64,000 nt of DNA, taken from Pseudopyrenochaeta lycopersici. Its lineage: Eukaryota; Ascomycota; Dothideomycetes; Pleosporales; Pseudopyrenochaetaceae. Below are positions 55,178-64,000 of the stretch, in pieces; the stretch's first letter is position 1, and the number at the start of each line of letters is the position of its first letter. Where the stretch lies: assembly GCA_003313425.1 (NCBI GenBank), contig NHZP01000016.1, forward strand, positions 496,001 through 560,000, written 5' to 3'. Position numbers and translations under genes: made by a program. The notes beneath the pieces were generated by a model. That model made no database searches, was not told where the DNA came from, and was given only the letters and a program-made list of their open reading frames with translations.

Positions 55178-55935
55178 ATGAAGTCCGCTTTCGTCCTCCT
55201 CGCCACTGTGGCGTCCGTCTCTGCTCATTCCACATGGCAACAACTCTGGGTTGGAAGTGAAGACAAGGGCAGCACTTGTGCACGAACAGTCAAGGACAAT
55301 AGCCCAATCGAGTCCCTCACCTCGGGAGATATGTTCTGTGGCCGTGGACCCGCTGCATCATCCGGTGTTTGCGAAGTTGCTGGTACGTTCATCATACCAT
55401 GCCATCTACCATATCACGTCAGAGGAACCCATTGCTAACAATCTGCATAGCCGGCTCTGCCTTGACTGTAGAGATGCACGCCCAGCCCGGCGACCGCAAG
55501 TGCACTCAACCCGCCATCGGCGGCAACCACTACGGCCCCGTCCTCATCTACATGGCCAAGGTCAGCGACGCAAAGACCGCCACATCCGGCTCCTTTTTCA
55601 AGGTCGCAGAGGACGGACACGCCGGAACTGTCGCCACCTGGGGTACCGAGATCCTCAACGCCAACTGCGGAAAGCGCGCCTTCACCGTCCCCAAGAGCCT
55701 TGCAAGTGGCGATTACTTGGTCCGCGCCGAGGCGATTGCGCTGCACGCGGGTGCTGGTAATGCTCAGCCGTACGTTTCATGCTTCCAGGTTAAGGTCACC
55801 AATGGAGGCAGCGCGAGCCCGAGTGGTGTCTCATTCCCTGGTGCATACAAGAACTCTGATGGTCTTTTCACCAAGTCGATCTGGGACTCGGCCTTCAAGT
55901 ATGTCAGCCCCGGCCCAGCTGTCTGGTCGGGTTAA
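55178..55935 (+). CDS. AA9 lytic polysaccharide monooxygenase (second copy, single-domain)
   Basis: A secreted copper oxidase of the AA9 family; 229 residues from exons 55178-55382 and 55451-55935 (68-nt intron, GTACGT to GCATAG). The signal peptide ends ASVSA, leaving His17 as the N-terminal copper ligand. The second ligand is the His of NHYGPVLIYMAKV. The segment QPYVSCFQVKVTNGG matches the axial-Tyr region. The mature protein is about 213 residues with no linker, C-terminal extension or CBM1, so it is a minimal AA9. It is distinct from the copy at 41 kb, with different loops and a shorter C-terminus. C1 or C4 regioselectivity cannot be told by eye. Confidence 0.9.
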
Positions 55936-56198
55936 GAATCGACGAGTTTTCTTGATAGCCTCTAGGCTCTTCAGAGTAGTATCCAGCGTTTGTAGCGGAC
56001 ACTCCTTACGATTCAATTCATTGTAAATAGCATTAAACCAATCTTTGCATCATAGCCTTTATAGTTGAATGCTTCGACTTGCATCTCATCACTTGCCACT
56101 GATTTGGTGAAAGTGTTGCCCTTCCTTGAACTTGTCATCCACTCTCTTCAGCAGTAGTTGCGATTGGTCGTCTGCATTCGGAACTGTAGCTATCCACT

Positions 56199-57608
56199 TC
56201 AGGTCTGTTGTGCCTTCGCACTCTTTCCAAAGTAATTCGCCAACGTATTCTTTTGTGTCGGCTTGTCTTTCTTCTCAGCTCCTTCAGGCTTCTTTCTCAC
56301 ACCCTCCCCAACACCCATTAGCTTCTTGAACTCCTCCCACTCCTTCTTCCCCACAATACCACCACTAGCCTCCTTATGACCTCTTGCAAAACTTTCTCCC
56401 AGCCTTGCTCTTAGATCCTTGTCCTCAGCCACGATACCTTCAAGCTTCTTGATTATATCCACCTTTTCGTCTCCTTCTCTTGCTCTTGCAACCTTGGCAA
56501 TGCGACAAGAGAAGTTGACTTTGTCAGGGAGATACCCTTCATTAGCGCACATTACGATCTCTAGTTTATTGGACTTGAGATGGCCTGCCCAACGGGTTGC
56601 GATGACAGGATGAACTTGGGCGGCGGAAGAGATGGTCAGAACAGCGATTGTAGCGTCGGCGGAGAATTTGGGCGGTGTATGTGTGCAGCGCTCAGTCTCT
56701 CGACGGACTTCGAATGACGCATCTAGTAGCTTCTCGTCCTTGGTGATGGGGTTGGGGCCGCTGGCAGATATGACGGCGCCCCATGCGTCTATCACGTTGT
56801 ACGCTGCTGACCGCCTTGGTGCGTTGACTAGAGCTACCGCATCATTTATGGACTTCTTAGGATGCGTTTTAAAAGTCGCAGTCATATCTGGAAAGGGTGG
56901 TTCCCATTTCAGTGTCGTCCCTAAGTCGCCATGTGTGCCAAGAGCAGCGAGCCATGAAATCCGGTCACTTAGGTCTGGATGCAATGGCAGGCAGATGTGA
57001 TATGTTAAAAGCGAGCTGGTTGCTACAGGCGGACAATCATGAGCAGTAACATAATCGGCGCCCTCCGGGAAGCCGCCTTCATCTGCAAAATGATGGTCGA
57101 TGACCAAACACTTGTGGGTTAAATCGGTCAGAGCTGGGCTCTTCCTACTTCCTTGGTCTAGAACGAAGATGTACGATGGCTTCAATGCAGTAGCAGCTTC
57201 TCGGGTAATTTCATCATGTATGTTTGATCCTTTTGGTGGGAAGTAGACGGATATGTGGTCAGGTGATAGGCCCAGAGATGTAAGGGTATGGTGAAGTATG
57301 GCGCCTGATGAGAGGCCGTCTGCATCCTTGTCTGGTAATATAAGTGTAGTTTGTTGGGCTGCAGCACTATCTAACATTAGTAACAATCCACATCATAGGC
57401 ATACGTGATGCAAAAACATACGAACTTACCACTCTTTGATAATCTCTCTGGCACGTTCAATCTGCTCTTTCCGCGCTGGCCAAACGATTTCGCCAGAATC
57501 GTCTTGTCTTGAAGGCGTAAGATGGTATTCCGGAACCGCCACCTTCGGTTTCTTCGATTTAGGAGGTGATACAGGCTTCTCAGCTTTGCGCTTCAATGGG
57601 CTCATCAT
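56199..57608 (-). CDS. DHH-family phosphoesterase with a possible PCNA-binding tail
   Basis: A 448-residue protein from exons 57608-57430 and 57366-56199 (63-nt intron). A basic head (KRKAEKPVSPPKSKKPK) looks like a nuclear localisation signal. Metal motifs of the DHH superfamily follow: PDKDADG (71-77) and IDHH (149-152). A His-containing AALGTHGDLG lies further on. A DHHA1-like region of about 120 residues comes after. Family members include RecJ exonuclease, exopolyphosphatase and nanoRNase; the IDHH triad shows the phosphoesterase core, while the substrate (ssDNA or a small nucleotide) is open. The C-terminus has QKNTLANYF (about 431-439), close to a PIP box. The double ATG at 57608/57605 starts the protein; an upstream extension lacks coding character. 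Confidence 0.85.
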
Positions 57609-57923
57609 TGTTGTAGATATGTGGAATTGGCTAATTTGATCTGAAATGTCGGTGAACGTAGACGGCCTCAAGCGGCTTTGCAGTCGCAAAGACACACAAA
57701 ATGGACTTCGTAATTGCAGAGCAAGAAGTCTTATTACTGCGCCTAAGTGTGACAGGCCGAGACGTGCAGGTGAAGACAGCCGCAACGGTACCGTGCTCGG
57801 ACAAATCGATGACGTCGACACTGCGCTAGCCGCATTAAGAATATTCTCTAAATGATCATGGATAATAATATTCTTATCAAGTATTCATTTAATAGAGAAA
57901 TAAACAAAGGGATATCGACGATT
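57609..57923. other. Gap between DHH and nitrilase genes
   Basis: A 315-bp stretch. Its left part is the DHH promoter and its right part the AT-rich 3' region of the nitrilase gene. No further feature was seen. Confidence 0.5.
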
Positions 57924-59064
57924 TCAAGCTTTCACATGCTCCATATTATTCACTCCTTGGACAACAACATTCTTCACCTCGCCGTTCAGCCCATCCCCTT
58001 CGCTTCTGACATGCTTCTTCTCCCTCGTATCCACGCCCAGCCACAGCAACTCAGGCCTTGAATAGTGGCCAATCGGATCTGCAAAATGTCTCAAACTCAC
58101 TAACAGATCCATAGGCAGTTCTGCGTAAATGAGACCTTCTTCAGTAGACGGTAGTGGCTTCGTCAATCGTCGCCCGTCTGGGCCATACACGGCAGAATAC
58201 CCACCGCCGAGGTGGCCAAAGACGGGGTTGCCTTCGACTTTGTGGATGTCGATGCCGCCTTGTGACATTACGGCTGTGCAGTGCAGGACGAATGTTGAGG
58301 ATTCTATGGCGTGAGCTTGGGAAAGGACAGCGCAGCCTGCACAGTATTGTGTTAACTTCTTCTCTAGGGTAAATAATATGTCGTAAACGTACCTTCAGCA
58401 CTCATACTAAACAATCCTGGGCTTCCCTCTGGAAAAGGAAAAATCGGCGGCCACGCCGCAACATGAATCTGCTCTCTCAAACTCGTCGTATGATACTTAA
58501 GCAGCGGCTGCATATGCTCCCAGCAACTCAGCGCCCCCACTTTGCCCACTCCCTCCACATCAACCACATTGTTCAAACTGGAGCCGCCAGCATCGCCAAA
58601 GACGGTACGTTCCATGTGCGTTGGCTTGAATTTGCGGCGCTTCATGATAATCGCTCCTGTGGCAGATATCGTGCATTGGGAGATATACAAGCTATTGTGA
58701 TCATTTTCTGAGAATCCTAATACGACGGCTATCTTCGCGTTGCGCGCTGCTGCACAGATCTTCTCCATCTCGGGCGAATCGTACGACAAGGAGTTCTTGA
58801 TGTACGTTGTCGCCAGCGGTGGGTCAAGGGGGCGGGCCCTAGACCCGTTAGTATGCATTCAAGCTGTAGAAGGAGGTCGAGTGAAGCTTATACGTACCAT
58901 ATCCAAGCCGGATACCCTGTAATCCAAACCTCAGGGAACGCAATTAATTTCGCGCCATTACTCCCGGCTTCCTCAATCAATCGACACGTCTTGTCAACTG
59001 TGGCAGCAAGATCGAACCACACCGGTTCGTGTTGTGTAACTGCAACCTTGACAACGTTTGCCAT
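57924..59064 (-). CDS. Nitrilase-family hydrolase (aliphatic nitrilase / cyanide-degrading type)
   Basis: A 341-residue carbon-nitrogen hydrolase from exons 59064-58898, 58838-58393 and 58336-57924 (introns of 59 and 56 nt). The catalytic triad is complete: E45 (FPEVW), K127 ([11 protein letters not shown]) and C161 ([15 protein letters not shown]). The CWEH context is that of true nitrilases and cyanide hydratases, not amidases. These enzymes turn nitriles into acids and ammonia, or cyanide into formamide, commonly as large spirals in the cytosol. [14 protein letters not shown] is restored by intron 1. Plant-associated moulds use such enzymes on plant nitriles and cyanide. Together with the ureide genes 4-8 kb to the left it adds nitrogen-releasing capacity, but other genes lie between, so I do not call it one cluster. 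Confidence 0.92.
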
Positions 59065-59939
59065 GTTTGGGGATGCGGTTCTATTCCGTCGGGTAGACGA
59101 TTGTATGCTGTATCAAAACGAAAAAATATATACAGCACCGTGAGGTGACGCCTAGAGCTATATAGATGGGACTGGCTTGAATCCTGCGTCCCACTATTGC
59201 ACCATCTCTGGGGCGTTGGGTAGGCCTGGAGTGCATCCCCTCGGAACTGTTCCGTGCACACACTCCACATGCAGCATGATAACCTGCTGTAAGCTGCATT
59301 GCCAATCTCCCAGTGAGCCTTTCCAAGATAAGACATTCGACCAAGCTTTTTTGGGGCAATTATCTTGTCTAACTCGGTCGCCCAGTAGAGCGCTGAAGTC
59401 TGAAGCGGGTACCTAATTCCGCACTGGATGGATCTACGTTACTCTAAATCACTTGTTGCGTTTTAGTGATCGCTACGGTTACAAAACAGATGCAAGCGAA
59501 TGAGAATCAACCGGAGAAGGCGCCAGGGTTGCGGGGTACAACTCAGGCAGGATAGTGCACCACAACAACAACGGAACGGAGCGCCCATATCATAAATTAG
59601 ATCATAAGAGTACTTGTCAGATTGTCAATAGTTAGTGTGTAGGGTTCGGCTAGAGCTAAGTATGATTTAAGAGATTGTAGAGATCCTACGTACCCAAGAC
59701 GTACATTTTGTCGTACCTAACACTAAGCTAAGCACGGTAGACCAATAAGCACCAAGTTTATGGTTTTGCATGGTATTCGCCCTTTTACATTTCGTCAAGT
59801 ACACGTGGACTGCAAGTGAACACAATGATACACGTTGCCGTCGTCAGTTGGTTCAACTATATCTAGTAAACCTTGGGCTGCATAATTCAGACCGTTTATC
59901 GGAACGCAGCTGCAACGCCATCTACAACGTGGCTCCAAG
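59065..59939. other. Intergenic region between nitrilase and aminopeptidase genes
   Basis: Nitrilase promoter on the left and aminopeptidase 3' region on the right. No gene, tRNA or repeat was recognised. Confidence 0.55.
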
Positions 59940-62935
59940 TCAAGACAGGTACTTGTTGGCTTTCAGCCACTCTCTTACAGCCGCCTCGTCCCTCTTTTGA
60001 TATCCTGCGTAACTCCTGATTGTATCGTCAATGACCTCGAGACCCTTGTCGTAGCCGCGAGTATCTTTGTCCTTGAAAAAGGCAGCGATCTCGTCAGCGA
60101 TCTTCTCATCCGCAAATTTGTTCAAACCAAAGCGCAAAAATCGCTCAAGCACAACCAGATTACCAGACAACGTCGGATGTACAGTAGCGTCCCAGTTATT
60201 GCGGATGTAGTTCCAGACCTCGGTACGGACTTTGGAGTTGTTGGCAAGAGAAATAGTACCAGAGTGCTTATCTTGCATAGCAACCTTGTCGGAAAAGATG
60301 AAAGACATGACTTCTTGGGCGAGCTCGGGTGTTTGGACACGACCAAGGGACTGCAGGCAAATCTCTTTGCCATCGATGGATGTCGTGTTTAGGTATTCGT
60401 TCTGAATGGCTTTGAATGCCGATTCACCACGCTGCTTGATAGCAGTGGCGAATATAGCCCTGCGAAGAGATGGGTGGATGGCCGCCTTGTCTTTCCCTGA
60501 AATGTATGCGTCGAAAAGTCGCAAAGACTCGTCGACGGTCGCTTGGTGGCCGACCAAGCCAGCGGAAAGGATGAGACTAGCACGAAGCTGGCCGAGAAGG
60601 AAGCCTTCACCTTCCTTGAACTCCCAGCCGACCTTCTCAACAGCGGGGCTGATCAGCTTGAGTTGGTACTTCCTCAAAGCCTCACTAACGTCCTCACTAC
60701 CAGAGAATACGCTACGAACGTTACCGATATTGGTGAGGATCTGAGACCATACCAGATAATCCGATTCATCGTCGAACCGCTCCACCAATGCAAGTAAGCC
60801 AGCAGTAGAGCCGTAGCCTGCGACAGCATTTGCGTAAGCATCACCAACAAGACCGATCTTGTCCTCTACGGTCAATTGATCGCGAGCTTCTCCAAGCTTC
60901 TTGAGGCGATCAGGAGGGTAGTTGGTCCTGTAGAATCCAGTGAGGTTCTTATTCAGCTGGTAGAAACCTCCATTGACGTTCTGGATGGTCTCCTCCTTCT
61001 GTGTCAAAGCAGTGGTCTTATGGAGGGAAGAAGCGGAAGCAGACTCTCCGGTGTGAAGACCAAGTGGAATCCACCATGTGGTCTGGTCCTCTTCAGACTT
61101 GACATCGCCAGCAAGAAGGAAGCGTTGCTGACGAAGACCGATCTGTCCTGATTGTTCCGAAACGGTCACAACAGGGAAACCAATCTTGCGAACCCAGAAG
61201 TCCATGAAGCTATTGACGTCTTGGCCGGATGCCTTGCTGAGTGCAGACCACAGATCATTAGTGGTGGCGTTCGAGTACTGGTGGGCCTTGAGGTAGTCGG
61301 CAACACCCTGGAGGAACACCTTCTCGCCAAGGTGAGCGCTCAACATGCGAATGACAGAGCTGCCCTTCAAGTAGCTGATGTGATCGAAAATTTGGTCAAC
61401 TTCGAGTCCGTCGTATACGGGAACCTCGATTGGGTGAGATGTACGTAGTGCGTCAAGGGCAAAGGCTTGTTGCACAGAATCAGTCTGGAAAAGCAAGTCA
61501 GTAGGTTATAAGGAGAGAAGATACCTCGCGACTTATGACGTACAACAAACTGTCCCCAAACATTCCAATCTGTCGATTTGTTAGTGACAATTTTGGGTGT
61601 CTCGTGGATTGATCTTACCAGGATACAAATGATCAATGGCTAGCCATCCTACCCATGTAGCGAATCCCTCGTTGAGCCAGAGCTCACTCCACCAGTCCAT
61701 GGTAACAAGGTTACCGAACCACTGATGAGCAAGTTCGTGGGCTACAACATAAGCGACCCTGTTTCGGTAGCTGTCTGCCGATGTTGCAGGATCAAAGAGC
61801 ACGGCCGTAGTGCTATGAGATTTGTTAGCATTCATCTAAATCGAACAGCCAAATCAACTGACCGATAAGTAATGAGACCCCAATTCTCCATGGCGCCGTG
61901 TGACTAGAAAGCAACGGTCAGCTTACAGCACGGAATAGAGGACAGAGTATACGTATGATTGGCTAAGGAATCAGCACAACCCCACGTATTCGACAAATTC
62001 CCACTTACGAATTCATGGACCGCTAGCAGGTCGACTTTTGGAAGAGGATAGTCGATCTGGAAAACTTCCGAGAAGTGGTCTACAATTTTGTGGCAATTGT
62101 CCAAAGCAAAGCGTCCCTGCTCTTTTAGTCCCCGAGTAGTGTAGACCCTAACAGGGATATTCTTCCCATTGTACTTGCGCTCTGTGAATGCCTCCACATA
62201 CTCGAAGTCTCCAATAGCCCATGCCAGTAGATAGGTCGACATGATGGGAGTTCGCTCAAAGACTACGACGTGGAAACCATCGCGCTTGCTGGGCTTGATC
62301 TCCTTCTCAGGCATGTTGCTAAGTGCGATTTGGTCCTTGGGGACTTCAATGTCGACATCGAAAGTGGCTTTGAGGTTGGGCTCGTCGAAACAGGGGAAGG
62401 CACGGCGGGCGTCGCAAGACTCGAATTGTGTGCTGAACATGTAGTGGAACTCATCGTCTTTCGCAACGGATGCGGGGACCTCGCCCTTAGGCTTGTACTT
62501 GGAGCGGTAGAAGCCGGCCATGATGTTGTTGATGGTGCCTTTGAACTTGATCTCCAGGGTAGCCTCACCAGAGTATTCAATCTTCTCCCCAAAATCAAGT
62601 GTGACGCGCTGACGCTTCTCATCGTACGATATGTTCTTTGTCGACCGCGTCTTGTCTCCGGTCTTCAGCTCCGCGCTATCGACCTCTAGTTGATGCGCAT
62701 TGAGCACCAGGTCGCTGAATCCATCATCCTTTGTAATCTTGGTGTTGATCGTCACGGTTCCTTTATAGCCAAAGTTTCCGCCGAATTCGAGATCATAGAG
62801 GGAGACGGCGTAGTGCGCTGGTTTGACCCTACAGAAGACGGTGTAAGCTTCGAAAAGCCTTAAGGAAGCACAGAAGGACAGTGAGCGGCACGAGGCGGCT
62901 TACCAGGCAGGAAGAATGTCTCGATCTGAAGCCAT
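59940..62935 (-). CDS. ape2: M1 zinc aminopeptidase, Ape2/Aap1/puromycin-sensitive type
   Basis: An 885-residue zinc aminopeptidase from six exons: 62935-62904, 62828-62009, 61903-61863, 61812-61619, 61569-61544 and 61484-59940. It removes N-terminal residues from peptides in the cytosol, and possibly in mitochondria or the periplasm. GAMEN is at 287-291, split from HEF by intron 2. The zinc site HELAHQ (H323, E324, H327) with E346 in WLNEGFA is complete. The C-terminal helical ERAP1-like domain fills the last exon. The two tiny exons (41 and 26 nt) are supported by exact restoration of family motifs ([14 protein letters not shown] and [21 protein letters not shown]). The cytosolic start [14 protein letters not shown] matches relatives. 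Upstream the frame stays open for 107 codons without an ATG (described separately). Confidence 0.93.
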
Positions 62936-63256
62936 GACTGCAAAGCTGCTGGTAACCTCGCTCTGACAATATCTCTTCTGAACGCCAAAAGCGCTTTGTC
63001 TCGCAGCTGTAAGTCGTGGTCTGGATCTTGAATATGTGCAGGTGGAACTGTGAAGCTCTCTAGTCTTGCTCGAGGAGCTACTAGAGTGGGGTGCGGCAGG
63101 CGTGAAGCTCTTATAAGCCGGGCTGGAAGAAAGCAAAGATACCCTCAAGCTAGACTTTGAACGAAGCAATTGTCGAGAGCAAAGTCTCGCAGGAATAGAA
63201 AGAGCAGCCAGCTTTAGAAGAGGGGTCGGAATGCAGGAGCGGAGTGCTACCGGAAT
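62936..63256 (-). other. ATG-less in-frame extension resembling a mitochondrial presequence
   Basis: From the in-frame TGA at 63257-63259 the aminopeptidase frame is open for 107 codons and has no ATG before the one at 62935. The encoded stretch is rich in Arg, Ser, Leu and Ala with almost no acidic residues for its first two thirds (for example LLRSKSSLRVSLLSSSPAYK), as in matrix-targeting presequences. TTG codons (such as 63169-63167) could act as weak initiators, or an upstream exon could supply the ATG. Confidence 0.45.
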
Positions 63257-64000
63257 TCAATTGCATGAGATGATGCTTACTGCAAGCACCTGCAGGCAAA
63301 CTCAGGCGGGAAGGTGCGCGTGCGATGCCCCACGACGGGCTGATCCCTGTGGACGGCTAGCGCGGGGCTCAAAGATGCACATGGATGACAAGACATGTTG
63401 CGAAGGGCATCGAGAAGATACCAAGAACAGCCTCTTTTGCGATGCTAGGAGTTACTGCTCTTCCTTGTCCTCTCGCGGATTGAGCAAATCATTGACGTGC
63501 GACACAGTTTCTCTCTTGTCTACGCACACATAGACAAGTTGGAACAACAACAATCGGAATCCTGCGTAAAGGAGCTTATAAAACACGCGCTGTACTTGTT
63601 CCTCCGAGGTCCTCTGATGGATTCTGGTAGCCTCACTTAACAGTATATTATGAAGAAGGCTACGCCGGACGAGACCTTGGGAGCTAGCGCATTGGTTGCC
63701 CTGTAATTGTTCTTCAAACGTCCTCGGGAGGACTCTGGTGGCCTTACTTGGTAGTATATTACGAACAAGGCTACATTGGACTAGACCTTGGGTATTAGAT
63801 CTGTTTATCTTCACTAACCGGTAATCTTCCTCGGCGGTCCTCCTAGACGTTAGAGGTCGAATCTGGCGTGTGGAAGACCAAGTTCAGGACGCTCAAAAAG
63901 TAATATTCCCATATGCGCCGTGCAAATGCGTCGAACTCGCGCTAACCATGCAATGATATCGTGAATCCCAACAGGTCCAAAGGCCCGAGACGCCGCGCAA
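63257..64000. other. Right flank with tandem repeat
   Basis: Upstream DNA of the aminopeptidase gene. A GTAAGC donor-like site on the minus strand at about 63280 could belong to an upstream leader exon. Beyond the 111-bp repeat, the last 150 bases show nothing recognisable. Confidence 0.45.
63596..63817. repeat. 111-bp direct tandem repeat (two units, possible partial third)
   Basis: Units 63596-63706 and 63707-63817 align over their first 86 bases with about 19 differences by hand count, 13 of them transitions. Both contain agtatatta followed by aaggctac and agaccttggg. A weaker third start may follow at about 63821. The period equals 37 codons, and the minus strand stays open across it for 120 codons (63814-63452), but no gene is recognised. 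Confidence 0.7.

Noticed and set aside
57366..57429. Acceptor at ATGTTAG in the DHH gene intron
   Set aside because: It would create a TGA at the junction. The acceptor four bases later (ATAG) keeps the frame and restores the AAAQQTTLILPDKDADG start of the DHH domain.
1..64000. tRNA or rRNA genes and CRISPR arrays
   Set aside because: No A-box/B-box pair with a foldable cloverleaf and no rRNA-like block was noticed. No regularly spaced short repeats exist. A tRNAscan run would be decisive for tRNAs.

Overview
The window is nuclear DNA of a filamentous ascomycete (Pezizomycotina, perhaps a dothideomycete). Genes are split by 42-119 nt introns with GTRNGY-type donors, CTRAY branch sites and AG acceptors. 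Several families are typical of plant-wall-degrading moulds: two AA9 lytic polysaccharide monooxygenases and a CE15 glucuronoyl esterase. Relics of HET genes and an AT-rich, TpA-rich patch also fit this group. I cannot name the species. All exon models were worked out by hand from splice signals and reading frame, and each assembled reading frame closes without a stop.

Layout: a cytochrome P450 (0.8-2.6 kb); a STAND-type P-loop NTPase with a probable Goodbye head and a Cys-rich tail (3.0-7.7 kb); a KDM4-type JmjN/JmjC histone demethylase (9.0-13.3 kb); a YAG7-like RGG protein (15.1-16.7 kb); a 4 kb gene-free stretch; a Cbf1-like bHLH factor (20.7-21.7 kb); the STRIPAK subunit STRIP/Far11/HAM-2 (22.6-25.9 kb); a flavocytochrome-b2-type dehydrogenase (27.1-28.7 kb); and a 47-residue gene made almost entirely of four DnaJ-type CxxCxGxG repeats (30.9 kb). 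Next is a gene-poor, partly AT-rich island (31-35 kb). It is followed by an intronless 1273-residue protein that joins a stonustoxin (SNTX)-like head to a P-loop GTPase and zinc-like Cys/His clusters (35.2-39.0 kb), then decayed HET and other exons.

The right half carries AA9 (40.5-41.4 kb), CE15 esterase (43.3-44.7 kb), a 31-bp-arm hairpin (45.1 kb), a serine beta-lactamase-like protein with a minisatellite tail (45.8-47.8 kb), another HET relic, and a type-B carboxylesterase (49.0-50.8 kb). A divergent pair of hydantoinase/dihydropyrimidinase and N-carbamoyl amidohydrolase follows (50.8-54.0 kb). Last come a second AA9 (55.2-55.9 kb), a DHH phosphoesterase (56.2-57.6 kb), a nitrilase (57.9-59.1 kb), an M1 aminopeptidase with an ATG-less presequence-like extension (59.9-63.3 kb) and a 111-bp tandem repeat at the right end.

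Two functional groupings stand out. The hydantoinase and the M20 amidohydrolase catalyse consecutive steps of cyclic-ureide breakdown and share a 390-bp promoter with GATA-type sites; the nearby nitrilase also releases nitrogen. The AA9 and CE15 genes act on cellulose and on lignin-glucuronoxylan esters. The STAND protein, the SNTX-GTPase and the HET relics are of kinds linked to fungal self/non-self recognition, but any joint role is inference.
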